Source: Rufibacter sediminis (GTDB lineage Bacteria; Bacteroidota; Bacteroidia; Cytophagales; Hymenobacteraceae). From it: 64,000 bases of DNA. The stretch covers positions 124,001-188,000 of the forward strand of contig NZ_JACOAF010000001.1 in assembly GCF_014269285.1 (NCBI RefSeq), written 5' to 3'. The first letter of the stretch is position 1; each line of letters starts with the position of its first letter. The translations under genes and the position numbers were made by a program. The notes below the pieces were generated by a model. That model made no database searches. It was not told the DNA's origin and saw only the letters and a list, made by a program, of their open reading frames with translations. Of the stretch, positions 25,156 to 33,382 are shown in pieces.

Positions 25156-26868
25156 TTAAATATTTAGCTTGGACGCCACCTGTTTCCGGTACGCTTCAAA
25201 AATGGCGAAATTCTCGGGGCTGCTGGTCTCAATCTCGAGCAACTGCGGCCCCGCCGATGGGTTGAAAAAGGAAGGTAACAAAGCGGCCAGGGAAGCGGCA
25301 TCAGAAGCCTGCAGATACTGGAACCCCATGTCTTCTGCGGTTTTCTGGGCGGTCAGGCGCTGCTCGGTTTCAAAGAAAGGGCGCAGTTCGGGTTGGCTGC
25401 GCGGGCCTTCAATCATCCTGAAAATGCCGCCGCCGTGGTTATTTAGCACCACCACGCGCAGGTTATGCGGCAGGTAATTGTGCCAGAGCGCGTTGCGATC
25501 ATACAGGAACGCCATGTCGCCGGTGAGCAGCGTCACCAGTTTTTCGGTGCTCAGAGCCGAGCCCACGGCGGTGCTGGTGCTTCCGTCAATGCCGCTGGTG
25601 CCGCGGTTGGCGCATACTTCCACCCCCTCAAGATCGGCTACGCCGATGAGGTTGGCGTAGCGTACGCTCATGCTGTTGGCCAGGTGCAGAATACTGTGGG
25701 CCGGCAAATTCCGGAGTACCTGGTGACAGGCCTTGAATTCTGAAAAAGGGCTGTTTTCCTGAAAACCCTCCAAAAACGCTTTCGCCCGCTGATCCAACTC
25801 TGTCCAGGTCTGGGCAAAGTCTGACGGATGGGACAGATTCTCCTCCCCTTCGGCTACTTGCCGGAAGAAATCCTGCGGAGTGGTTCTGATGATTCTGGTG
25901 AGGGACTGGAACGTATCAGCCACCATTCCGGCCGGTTGCACGTGCCAGTGCTGGAGGTTCGTCTGTTTCCTGAGAAACAGTTTCAGATTTTTAGAAATCA
26001 GCGACTTGTGAAAGGTAATCAACAAATCCGCTTGAAGTGCGTCTGCCGAGTGGAGATGCTTGGCGCCCAGGAACACATCATGGAAATTGATGGTCTCACC
26101 GGCTACCTGTTGGTTGCTGATGGTGTCGGTCACGAAGACGGCCCCGTTGGCTTGGCAGAACCGAAGTACCTCCTGGTGCAAGGCCTCGTCCCGCTTGCCC
26201 TGACCCGCCACTACCAGCACACGTTTGTACTGTTTCAGCTCCTGATTCAGGGTTTCCCAACTCTGGGCAGGCAAGCCAAACCCCGATGGCAACTCTTCTA
26301 TGATCTTAACGTTTGAAGAATACGCAAACTCCTCACCCGGCTCCGGGTAAAACGGCTCCCGCAAGGGGATATTCACCTGCACCGGCCCCTCCGGAAACGC
26401 CATCGCTTCATTCAAGGCTTCATTTAACAGACGAGCAGCATACCACTGGGCATCAACGTGCTTTGTATCCACCGGAAAGTCAAAGCTCCGCTTCACGTGA
26501 CCGCCGTAAATATGCGACTGCCGGATGGTTTGTCCGTCCAGCTGATCAATCCACTCGGGAGGTCTGTCGGCGGTGAGCACCAGCAGCGGGATGTTCTGGT
26601 AGAAGGCCTCGGCCACCGCCGGGGCGTAGTTGTAGGCAGCCGTCCCGGAGGTACACACCAGCACCACCGGCTTGCCCGTCTGCTGCGCAATCCCCAACCC
26701 AATGAAGGCGGCACTCCGCTCATCGGGTACGGTGCGCACGCGCAGTTTAGGGTGCCGGGCGAAGGCCAGCGTCAACGGTGCGCAGCGGGACCCCGGTGAC
26801 AAGACAATATCCTCTACCCCCTTGCGGACGCAGATCTCGGCAATATCAATGACGGCTTGTAAAATCAT
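25156..26868 (-). CDS. menD: SEPHCHC synthase (menaquinone synthesis, ThDP enzyme)
   Basis: Adds a succinyl-semialdehyde unit from 2-oxoglutarate to isochorismate. 570 residues with three ThDP-enzyme domains: VEDIVLSPGSRCAPLTLAFARHP with the essential Glu in DERSAAFIGLGIAQQTGKPVVLVCTSGTAAYNYAPAVAEAFY, a middle domain, and the C-terminal cofactor domain with VCANRGTSGIDGSTSTAVGSAL and the Mg-ThDP motif LLTGDMAFLYDRNALW...NNHGGGIF. It overlaps menF by 4 nt. A stretch at 25743-25778 matches the 36-nt palindrome family and encodes FLEGFQENSPFS. Confidence 0.96.
   Translation of the reverse strand: MILQAVIDIAEICVRKGVEDIVLSPGSRCAPLTLAFARHPKLRVRTVPDERSAAFIGLGIAQQTGKPVVLVCTSGTAAYNYAPAVAEAFYQNIPLLVLTADRPPEWIDQLDGQTIRQSHIYGGHVKRSFDFPVDTKHVDAQWYAARLLNEALNEAMAFPEGPVQVNIPLREPFYPEPGEEFAYSSNVKIIEELPSGFGLPAQSWETLNQELKQYKRVLVVAGQGKRDEALHQEVLRFCQANGAVFVTDTISNQQVAGETINFHDVFLGAKHLHSADALQADLLITFHKSLISKNLKLFLRKQTNLQHWHVQPAGMVADTFQSLTRIIRTTPQDFFRQVAEGEENLSHPSDFAQTWTELDQRAKAFLEGFQENSPFSEFKACHQVLRNLPAHSILHLANSMSVRYANLIGVADLEGVEVCANRGTSGIDGSTSTAVGSALSTEKLVTLLTGDMAFLYDRNALWHNYLPHNLRVVVLNNHGGGIFRMIEGPRSQPELRPFFETEQRLTAQKTAEDMGFQYLQASDAASLAALLPSFFNPSAGPQLLEIETSSPENFAIFEAYRKQVASKLNI
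25743..25778. repeat. Palindromic repeat-like sequence inside menD
   Basis: The 20-nt core AGGGCTGTTTTCCTGAAAAC equals the family core, and the total 36-nt spacing to the terminal AAAAC is kept; the left end is changed. Read in the menD frame. Confidence 0.55.
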
Positions 26869-28082
26869 GATTCAGACGCTTGAAAAAGACGGAGCACGGT
26901 TTGCATTTTGAGCTCGGTTTCCACCCACTCCTTCGCGGGCACAGAATCGGCGGTCATGCCGGCGCCGGCGTAGGCGGTTACCGTATCCTGCCCCAACTCC
27001 ACGCACCGCAGGTTCACGAACAGATGCGTTTCCTGCCCCAGTTGCACCGGCCCCAGATACCCGCTGTAGTAACGGCGCTCATGGAGTTCCAGTTGGCCTA
27101 TCATCTGCAGGGCCGCGGCTTTGGGCATGCCCCCCACCGCCGAGGTGGGGTGCAGCAGTTCCAGCATCTGGGTACCTAACTTGAGGAAGCCCACTTCGTC
27201 CATGGCGGCGCTGAAATCGGTGCGGAGGTGCAGCAGGTTACCGGCCCGCACGGTGCGGGGTCCCATCTCCACGTACTCCCGCAGGCGCAGGTGCCGGAAG
27301 CAACTCACAATGTAACGCTGCACCAGGGCCTGCTCCTCAATTTCCTTTTGCCGCCAGATGGCATCGGCGGGCGTAAGCCCATCGGTGAGCGGTTGGGTGC
27401 CCGCCAAGGCCACAGTCCGGAATACCCGGTGCCGGTCTACCTGCACCAGCAACTCGGGCGTAGCCCCTAACCAGGTGCCTATCCCCGGGATTGCGACGAG
27501 CGAGACAAAGGCGGTGGCATACAGTTGGGTCAGCTGGGTAAAGGCGTGCAGCAGGTCAAATCCCTCAAACAGCGGCAAGGTCTTCGTGCGCGACAAAACC
27601 ACTTTCTCCAGACAACCGGCCTGCATAGACTTGATGCTGGTGGAGACGGTCTTCTCAAAGGCATCGCGGGCGATGGAGGGAACCGTTCCGGCGGGGTGGC
27701 TCGGCCACTTCCCGGCCAGGTCTGTTTTTAAGCCACTTTTCTGAAAATCGGCCCAAAACGCGGTGGGCAGCACGGTATCGCCCAGTTCGGGTGCTGTCCC
27801 TGCTTTGCCGGAGAAATACAAATCAGCGGGTAAAAACGTGACCGGCGCTGAGGCAGATACCTGGAACGGGCAGAACGCAAAGCCTTTCTGCGGACCTTCC
27901 ATGGGCGGCAGGGCGTGCTGAACTCCGGAGGCCACTACCACCTGGACTTCCTGGGTATTGGGTAATCGCCAGAGAGCAACCGGCAGTTGGGCGCGAAGGG
28001 CGGCCTGAAATAAGCGATGGGCTGTCTCCCCGGGGGAAGTGTCAGCGGAAAGCGGGGGTATGGAAGGGTTCTCTTGGGACAT
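26865..28082 (-). CDS. menF: Isochorismate synthase
   Basis: Converts chorismate to isochorismate, the first step of menaquinone synthesis. 405 residues with the chorismate-binding domain in the C-terminal two-thirds: LEKVVLSRTKTLPL, IPGIGTWLGATPELLV, FRTVALAGTQPLTDG, KEIEEQALVQRYIV, then LHPTSAVGGMPKAAALQMIGQLELHERRYYSGYLGPV and AYAGAGMTADSVPAKEWVETELKMQTVL. The Lys and Glu residues for Mg and water activation are present. It lies between menI (6-bp gap) and menD (4-nt overlap), which argues for the men assignment over a siderophore-type EntC. The 36-nt repeat at 27724-27759 is in frame in its variable N-terminal part. Confidence 0.94.
   Translation of the reverse strand: MSQENPSIPPLSADTSPGETAHRLFQAALRAQLPVALWRLPNTQEVQVVVASGVQHALPPMEGPQKGFAFCPFQVSASAPVTFLPADLYFSGKAGTAPELGDTVLPTAFWADFQKSGLKTDLAGKWPSHPAGTVPSIARDAFEKTVSTSIKSMQAGCLEKVVLSRTKTLPLFEGFDLLHAFTQLTQLYATAFVSLVAIPGIGTWLGATPELLVQVDRHRVFRTVALAGTQPLTDGLTPADAIWRQKEIEEQALVQRYIVSCFRHLRLREYVEMGPRTVRAGNLLHLRTDFSAAMDEVGFLKLGTQMLELLHPTSAVGGMPKAAALQMIGQLELHERRYYSGYLGPVQLGQETHLFVNLRCVELGQDTVTAYAGAGMTADSVPAKEWVETELKMQTVLRLFQASES
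27724..27759. repeat. 36-nt palindromic repeat inside menF, in frame
   Basis: GTTTTTAAGCCACTTTTC / TGAAAATCGGCCCAAAAC has the full length and both arms of the family. On the minus strand it encodes FWADFQKSGLKT in the menF frame. Confidence 0.75.
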
Positions 28083-28088
28083 GTACTT

Positions 28089-28508
28089 CTATCTATCCAG
28101 AACGGCCATGGTGATGCGGCTGATGCAAACCAGGTCACCGGCTTCGGAGGTAATACGGATTTCCCAAACTTGGGTCTTGCGCCCTACGTGAAGGGCCGTG
28201 GCCTTACCGTAGACATAACCGCTGCGCACGCTCTTGATGTGGTTGGCGTTGATCTCCAGCCCCACGCAGTACTGCTTCTCCAGGTCCAGGAACATGGTGG
28301 CGCCCACGCTGCCCAGGGTCTCGGCCAGGGCCACAGACGCGCCGCCGTGCAGCAAACCCAGCGGCTGGTGGGTGCGGTGGTCCACCGGCATCCGCCCGAT
28401 GAGGAAATCCTCGCCAATCTGGGTGTACTCCATGCCCAGGTGCTCGCCCAAGGTGTTTTTATTCCAGGCATTTAGCTGATCCAGGGTCACATCGGGGCGT
28501 CTTTTCAT
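28089..28508 (-). CDS. menI: 1,4-Dihydroxy-2-naphthoyl-CoA thioesterase (hotdog fold)
   Basis: A 139-residue hotdog thioesterase that removes CoA from DHNA-CoA. The active-site stretch HQPLGLLHGGASVALAETLGSVGATMFLD has the HGG-x8-E pattern of the PaaI/YdiI group, and the C-terminal strand TQVWEIRITSEAGDLVCISRITMAVL is typical. The assignment to menaquinone rests on position: it is the first gene of the menI-menF-menD run, 6 bp before menF. Without that context it would be called a PaaI-family thioesterase. Confidence 0.88.
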   Translation of the reverse strand: MKRRPDVTLDQLNAWNKNTLGEHLGMEYTQIGEDFLIGRMPVDHRTHQPLGLLHGGASVALAETLGSVGATMFLDLEKQYCVGLEINANHIKSVRSGYVYGKATALHVGRKTQVWEIRITSEAGDLVCISRITMAVLDR

Positions 28509-28560
28509 GGGTAGTTCTCGTATTTAAGGCCTATCTTAGGGCCTGCAAATTAGCGTAAAA

Positions 28561-29175
28561 TTGAGCCTCAAAAAAATCTACCTCGTTCGTCACGGTCAAA
28601 CGGATCTTAACCTGCAGGGAATTGTGCAGGGAAGCGGCGTTGACAGTTCCCTCAATGATACCGGCCGCTGGCAAGCCCAGAAATTCTTCCAGGCCTACCA
28701 GGGCATCGCCTTTGACAAAGTGTACACCTCGGTGCTGCAGCGCAGCGTGCAATCAGTGCAGGGTTTCCTGGATCTGGGCATCCCGCATGAGCGGCACGCC
28801 GGCCTGAACGAGATCAGCTGGGGCAACCGCGAGGGCACCCGCATCACCCCCGAAGAGGACGTCTATTACTTTGACATGCTCCGGCGCTGGCAGGAAGGCG
28901 AGACCGATGTGCCCATTGAAGGCGGCGAGAGCCCCCAGATGGTAGCCGACCGCCAGAAACCCGTCATCGACCTGATTCTCTCCCGCCCTGAGGAGAAGAC
29001 CATCCTCATCTGCATGCACGGGCGGGCCATGCGGGTGCTGCTGGCCCAGCTGCTGCGCTACCCGCTGCACCAGATGGACCGCTTTGTGCACCAGAACCTT
29101 TGCCTCTACGAACTCAATTTCACCGGCTCCATGTTTTGGGTGGAGCGTTTTGCCGATGTGTCACATTTGACCTAG
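28561..29175 (+). CDS. Histidine phosphatase (phosphoglycerate mutase-like)
   Basis: 204 residues with the phosphohistidine motif IYLVRHGQTDLN at the start, the acid Glu in GLNEISWGNREG, and the second His in ILICMHGRAMRVLLA. This is the co-factor-dependent phosphoglycerate-mutase branch of the family, often a small-molecule phosphatase (alpha-ribazole or fructose-bisphosphate type); the substrate is unclear. The only credible start is TTG at 28561; no ATG or GTG occurs before the RHG motif. It diverges from menI with a 52-bp gap. Confidence 0.88.
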   Translation: MSLKKIYLVRHGQTDLNLQGIVQGSGVDSSLNDTGRWQAQKFFQAYQGIAFDKVYTSVLQRSVQSVQGFLDLGIPHERHAGLNEISWGNREGTRITPEEDVYYFDMLRRWQEGETDVPIEGGESPQMVADRQKPVIDLILSRPEEKTILICMHGRAMRVLLAQLLRYPLHQMDRFVHQNLCLYELNFTGSMFWVERFADVSHLT

Positions 29176-29194
29176 AAAAAAGAACAACCTTGCT

Positions 29195-29230
29195 GTTTTT
29201 GGCCTCTTTTTTTGAAAACAAGCCAAAAAC
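29195..29230. repeat. 36-nt palindromic repeat, copy
   Basis: GTTTTTGGCCTCTTTTTTTG to AAGCCAAAAAC, between the phosphatase gene and the pdhC promoter. Confidence 0.75.
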
Positions 29231-29256
29231 CCCCTCACATTCTCTTAAACGCATAT

Positions 29257-29287
29257 TTGTATTACAGCATTTTTGCCTCTATTTTTG
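29257..29287 (+). promoter_or_regulatory. pdhC promoter
   Basis: TTG (29257-29259), 20-bp spacer, TATTTTTG (29280-29287), 25 bp before the ATG. Matches the Bacteroidetes consensus. Confidence 0.7.
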
Positions 29288-29312
29288 AGGCCTTAAAACC
29301 GAGCAAAAAACT

Positions 29313-31055
29313 ATGGCCGAAATCATCCGAATGCCCAAGATGAGTGACACTATGACCGATGGGGTCATTGCCTCATGGTTAAAGAAAGTTGGTGACTCTG
29401 TGAAATCTGGGGACGTTCTTGCCGAAGTGGAAACCGATAAGGCAACCATGGAATTGGAGTCTTATGAAGATGGGACGTTACTGTACATCGGCCCTAAAAA
29501 TGGTGAATCAGTACCGGTAGACGGCGTGTTGGCCATCATCGGGAAAGAAGGTGAAGATATCGCTGGCCTGATGGCTGAAGTGAACGGCGGCGCTCCTGCC
29601 CCTCAACAAGAAGAAGCCCCTAAAGCCGAGGCCCCGAAGGCAGAGCCGGCTCCGGCCGCTGCTCCGGCCGCTGCTCCCGCTCCTGCTGCCCAACCGGCGG
29701 CCGCCGCCAACGTGAACGCCGAGGTGGTGCGCATGCCTAAGATGAGCGACACCATGCAGGAAGGCACCATTGTGGCATGGCACAAGAAAGTGGGCGACAA
29801 AGTGAAATCCGGCGACCTGCTGGCCGAGGTGGAAACCGACAAAGCCACCATGGAACTGGAGTCCTATGAAGACGGTACGCTGCTTTACATTGGCGTGGAA
29901 GCCGGTGCCTCCGTGGAAGTTGACGGCGTTCTGGCTATCATTGGAGAAGCCGGTGCCGATTACCAGGCCCTGCTGAACGGCGGCGGAAACAAATCTGGTG
30001 GAAACGCCAACCCCGCAAAAGGCGCGAACAACGAAGAAGCCACTCGCCGCGAAGAACATAAAACCGAAGAGCAGTCTCAGTCTGGTGACGGCGTAAACGA
30101 AACCGTTGGTGCTCCGGTACCAGGTCCGGGAACTGATGCCCAACCTGCTTCTGGTTCTGCTACGCAAGGCCGCGTGCTGGCGTCACCGCTGGCCAAGAAA
30201 GTTGCCCAGGAAAAAGGCATCAACCTCTCCCAGGTAAAAGGCTCCGGCGAGAACGGTCGCATTGTGCTACGCGACGTGGAGAACTTCACTCCAAGCGCCG
30301 CCCCTGCCGCCCAACCAAAAGCCACTCCGGCCACAACTTCTGCTCCTCAGGTTGCTGCTCCGGTGCAATCCGGCGAAGCCTTCACCGAGGTTCCGGTATC
30401 ACAGATGCGCAAGGTGATCGCCCGCCGCCTGTCTGAGAGCTTGTTCACCGCGCCGCACTTCTACCTGACCATGGAGATTGACATGGACAAAGCCATGGAA
30501 GCCCGTACCAGCATGAACGAGGTGGCCCCGGTAAAAGTCTCCTTCAACGACATGGTGATCAAAGCCGCTGCTGCTGCCCTGCGCAAGCACCCGGCCGTGA
30601 ACTCGTCCTGGTTAGGCGACAAGATCCGCTACAACAACGTCATCAACATTGGCGTGGCCGTAGCCGTGGAAGAAGGTCTGTTGGTACCGGTGGTGCGCAA
30701 CGCTGATCAGAAATCCCTGTCCACCATCTCTGCCGAAGTGAAAGATCTGGGCGGAAAAGCCAAATCCAAGAAACTGCAACCGTCTGACTGGGAAGGCAGC
30801 ACCTTCACCATCTCTAACCTGGGCATGTTTGGCATTGAGGAATTCACCGCCATCATCAACCCGCCAGATGCGTGTATCCTGGCCGTAGGCGGCATCAAGC
30901 AAACCCCAGTCGTGAAAAACGGACAGATTCAGATTGGCAACGTGATGAAAGTAACCCTTTCCTGCGACCACCGCGTGGTAGACGGCGCCGTTGGTTCCGC
31001 CTTCCTCCAGACCCTGAAAGGCTTCCTGGAAGATCCGGTGAGAATGCTGGTGTGA
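29313..31055 (+). CDS. pdhC: Pyruvate dehydrogenase E2, dihydrolipoyllysine acetyltransferase
   Basis: Core of the pyruvate dehydrogenase complex, passing acetyl from lipoyl arm to CoA. 580 residues in four parts. Two lipoyl domains (about 1-78 and 137-215) are close copies (MPKMSDTM and VETDKATMELESYEDGTLLYIG in both), with the lipoyl Lys in ETDKAT, joined by Ala/Pro-rich linkers. The E1/E3-binding domain is RVLASPLAKKVAQEKGINLSQVKGSGENGRIVLRDVE. The catalytic domain ends with the active-site DHRVVDGAVGSAFL. No E1 or E3 gene is adjacent. It has its own promoter and a downstream hairpin. A 2-oxoglutarate-type E2 is less likely because of the two lipoyl domains. Confidence 0.95.
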   Translation: MAEIIRMPKMSDTMTDGVIASWLKKVGDSVKSGDVLAEVETDKATMELESYEDGTLLYIGPKNGESVPVDGVLAIIGKEGEDIAGLMAEVNGGAPAPQQEEAPKAEAPKAEPAPAAAPAAAPAPAAQPAAAANVNAEVVRMPKMSDTMQEGTIVAWHKKVGDKVKSGDLLAEVETDKATMELESYEDGTLLYIGVEAGASVEVDGVLAIIGEAGADYQALLNGGGNKSGGNANPAKGANNEEATRREEHKTEEQSQSGDGVNETVGAPVPGPGTDAQPASGSATQGRVLASPLAKKVAQEKGINLSQVKGSGENGRIVLRDVENFTPSAAPAAQPKATPATTSAPQVAAPVQSGEAFTEVPVSQMRKVIARRLSESLFTAPHFYLTMEIDMDKAMEARTSMNEVAPVKVSFNDMVIKAAAAALRKHPAVNSSWLGDKIRYNNVINIGVAVAVEEGLLVPVVRNADQKSLSTISAEVKDLGGKAKSKKLQPSDWEGSTFTISNLGMFGIEEFTAIINPPDACILAVGGIKQTPVVKNGQIQIGNVMKVTLSCDHRVVDGAVGSAFLQTLKGFLEDPVRMLV

Positions 31056-31108
31056 TTTTAGTCTTTAGTAATTAGTTGTTCGTTCTTAGTAGACGAACTT
31101 CCTATAAG

Positions 31109-31148
31109 AAAGAGCCGACGGAGAAATCCATCGGCTCTTTCGTTTTAA
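31109..31148 (+). terminator. pdhC terminator
   Basis: AAAGAGCCGACGG pairs with CCATCGGCTCTTT (one mismatch) and is followed by CGTTTT. Confidence 0.75.
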
Positions 31149-31177
31149 GGGTCTTTATCAGAAAACGGCCCTAAATC
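31142..31177. repeat. 36-nt palindromic repeat, copy
   Basis: GTTTTAAGGGTCTTTATC to ACGGCCCTAAATC; overlaps the end of the pdhC terminator. Confidence 0.65.
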
Positions 31178-31204
31178 ACAATAGTCCCAAGTAGCCAATT
31201 TTGC

Positions 31205-31271
31205 AGGGGCAATCCCTTGTGGTTGCCCTTTCTGCTGCAAACGTAAAATGCAACCACAAGGGATTGCCCCT
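31205..31271. repeat. Inverted repeat with 22-bp arms
   Basis: AGGGGCAATCCCTTGTGGTTGC (31205-31226) is repeated in reverse complement at 31250-31271, with a 23-bp loop. Confidence 0.9.
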
Positions 31272-31279
31272 ACAGTTTA

Positions 31280-31326
31280 AATTCCGTTTATCGGCTGTTT
31301 TTAGAAAACAGCCGATAAACGGAATT
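31280..31326. repeat. Perfect palindrome (22-bp arms) of the 36-nt family form
   Basis: Arms 31280-31301 and 31305-31326 are exact complements. The centre GGCTGTTTT-TAG-AAAACAGCC matches the family core; the outer parts are specific to this copy. Confidence 0.9.
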
Positions 31327-31342
31327 CTCCTTTCCAGACACA

Positions 31343-31374
31343 AAAAAGCCGCCTCAGAATTTCTGAAGCGGATT
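31343..31374 (-). terminator. nagB terminator
   Basis: On the minus strand CCGCTTCAG and CTGAGGCGG form a stem (one G-U) followed by CTTTTTTG, 24 bp after the gene's stop. Confidence 0.85.
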
Positions 31375-31397
31375 TAGAAAAGTACTTACTGGGGTGC

Positions 31398-33320
31398 TTA
31401 ATAATGGAACCGTACGAAGGCCTCCATGGCCTCGTAGTCAGCCAGGCCGAGGTGGTCATAGCGGCGGGCGGTCTCGCGGTTGCGCTCCTGGGCGCGTACC
31501 CAGAACTCGCGCTCGTCGTCGCCGGGGAACACCGGGCGGTCTTTCTGGCTCTGGTGCTTGAAGATGGCGATGCGCTTGCGCTCCACCTCCTGCGGAGACA
31601 GCGGCACGGCCATCTCGATCTCGTGGGTCTCGAACTCGTGCCAGGCGCCGCGGTACATCCACAGCCAGCAGTCCTCCACCCAGGTCTCCCCGGCGGCCCG
31701 GAGCCTCCTCAGCGCCTCGGTGATGATGTTGAAGCACACGATGTGCGTGCCGTGCGGGTCCTCGAAATCGCCGGCGGCGAACACCTGGTGGGGTTTCACC
31801 TTCTGCAGCAGCTCCATGGTCAGCTCGATGTCGCGGTCGGTCACGGGGTTCTTCTTGGTCTTGCCGCTCTCGTAGAAAGGCAGGGCCTGGAAGTGGATGT
31901 GATCGTCTGAAAGACCTGCGTAGCGCGCCCCGGCGATGGCCTCGCTCTTCCGGATGAAGGCCTTCACGTCCTGGATCTCCCGCGTGTCCACCTGGTTCGG
32001 CTGCTTCCGGGCGATGAAGGCGCGCATCTGCTCGTACACCGAGGAGAGCGTCTCGCCGTCCTGCCCGATGCTGCGGCTGAAGTCGATCGCGAACTCCATG
32101 TAGCGCAGCACGTCATCGTCCCACACGGCGGTGTTGCCCGAGGTTTGGTAGGCCACGTGTACGTCATGTCCCTGGTCTACCAACCGGATGAACGTACCGC
32201 CCATCGAGATCACGTCGTCATCGGGGTGCGGGGAGAAAATCAGCACGCGTTTCTGGGCCGGGTTCGCCCGCTCCGGACGGCCCGAGTCGTCGGAGTTGGG
32301 TTTACCGCCGGGCCAGCCGGTGATGGTATGCTGCAGCTGGTTGAAAACGTCAATGTTGATGTTGTACACCGGTCCCCGGTTCACGCCCAGTTGGGCCATG
32401 CCGTGGGCGTTATAGTCTTCCTCGGTCAGTTTCAGGATAGGCTTCTTCACGGTGTTGGAGAGCCAGATCACGGCTTTGCGGGTGAGCTGGGCATCCCAGA
32501 CGCAGTCCTTCACCAACCACGGCGTCCCGAAGCGGGTCAGCTCAGCGGCGGCATCCTGGTCCAGCACGAACTCCACGTTGTCAGAGAGTTGCAGGTAGGT
32601 GGCGGGCACCTCGCCGGAGATCTCCCCTTCCACGGCTTTTCTCACTATGGAGGCCTTTTTCCCGTTCCAGGCCATAAGCACGATCTCGCGGGCCTTGAAG
32701 ATGGTGCCAATGCCCATGGTGATGGCCTTTGTGGGCACATTCTCTTTCCCTCCGAAATCACGGGAGGCATCGCGGCGGGTAAGGTCATCCAGGGTCACCA
32801 GCCGGGTACCCGAGTTGGGCGCGGAGCCCGGCTCGTTGAACCCGATGTGGCCCGTCCGCCCGATGCCCAATACCTGCAGGTCCAGCCCGCCCAGCTTCTC
32901 TATCTTGCGCTCGTACTCCAGGCAGAAAGCCGGGATCTCCTCAAGCGGCAGGGTGCCGTCCGGGATGTGCACGTTGGCTTTTTCGATGTCAATGTGGTTG
33001 AACAGGTTCTCGTCCATGAACCGCACGTAGCTCTGCGGCGCGGTGGGCTGCATGGGGTAGTACTCGTCCAGGTTGAAGGTGACCACGTCCCGGAAGCTCA
33101 GGCCCTCCTCGCGGTGGAGCCGGGCCAGTTCATTGTACACGCCCACGGGAGTAGCACCGGTGGCCAAACCCAGCACCGTCTTCTCTCCTATCGCCTGCTT
33201 GCGTCTGATCAATTCGGCAATGCGGTGGGCTACGGCTTTGGAAGCCTCCTGCTGATCTTTGTATACCGTGACGGGTACCTTCTCGTACCGGGTCTCCTCC
33301 AATAAGTTGAGCCTACTCAT
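31398..33320 (-). CDS. nagB: NagB-LmbE fusion: glucosamine-6-phosphate deaminase with PIG-L deacetylase-like domain
   Basis: 640 residues in two parts. Residues about 1-290 are a NagB isomerase/deaminase (VLGLATGATPVGVYNELARLH, VVTFNLDEYYPM with the catalytic Asp, LGIGRTGHIGFNEPGS, TRLVTLDDLTRRDAS), converting glucosamine-6-phosphate to fructose-6-phosphate and ammonia. From about 355 a PIG-L/LmbE domain begins (RVLIFSPHPDDDVISMGGTFIRLVDQGHDVHVAYQTSGN; metal-binding HPDDD and the later DPHGTH). The fusion is known in Bacteroidetes. A deacetylase partner would fit N-acetylglucosamine use, but this is inferred. The C-terminal half is clearly GC-richer than neighbouring genes. A palindromic operator overlaps its promoter. 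Confidence 0.93.
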   Translation of the reverse strand: MSRLNLLEETRYEKVPVTVYKDQQEASKAVAHRIAELIRRKQAIGEKTVLGLATGATPVGVYNELARLHREEGLSFRDVVTFNLDEYYPMQPTAPQSYVRFMDENLFNHIDIEKANVHIPDGTLPLEEIPAFCLEYERKIEKLGGLDLQVLGIGRTGHIGFNEPGSAPNSGTRLVTLDDLTRRDASRDFGGKENVPTKAITMGIGTIFKAREIVLMAWNGKKASIVRKAVEGEISGEVPATYLQLSDNVEFVLDQDAAAELTRFGTPWLVKDCVWDAQLTRKAVIWLSNTVKKPILKLTEEDYNAHGMAQLGVNRGPVYNINIDVFNQLQHTITGWPGGKPNSDDSGRPERANPAQKRVLIFSPHPDDDVISMGGTFIRLVDQGHDVHVAYQTSGNTAVWDDDVLRYMEFAIDFSRSIGQDGETLSSVYEQMRAFIARKQPNQVDTREIQDVKAFIRKSEAIAGARYAGLSDDHIHFQALPFYESGKTKKNPVTDRDIELTMELLQKVKPHQVFAAGDFEDPHGTHIVCFNIITEALRRLRAAGETWVEDCWLWMYRGAWHEFETHEIEMAVPLSPQEVERKRIAIFKHQSQKDRPVFPGDDEREFWVRAQERNRETARRYDHLGLADYEAMEAFVRFHY

Positions 33321-33351
33321 AGTTTTCTGTGGTTTGTGGTGATAGGTGAAG

Positions 33352-33382
33352 CAAAGGTAGAAATGTCAATTAATTGACAAAA
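33352..33382 (-). promoter_or_regulatory. nagB promoter with operator palindrome in its spacer
   Basis: On the minus strand TTTTG (33382-33378), then TACCTTTG (33359-33352). The perfect 16-bp palindrome TGTCAATTAATTGACA (33364-33379) fills the spacer between the boxes. Confidence 0.75.

Larger units (their letters stand above)
31056..31397. other. Intergenic region with stacked hairpins
   Basis: 342 bp between convergent pdhC and nagB, with no ORF but five inverted-repeat structures, listed separately. Confidence 0.8.

Noticed and set aside
32145-33305. Open frame of 386 codons antisense to nagB
   Set aside because: Long antisense frames are expected in GC-rich sequence; the nagB frame has all catalytic motifs.
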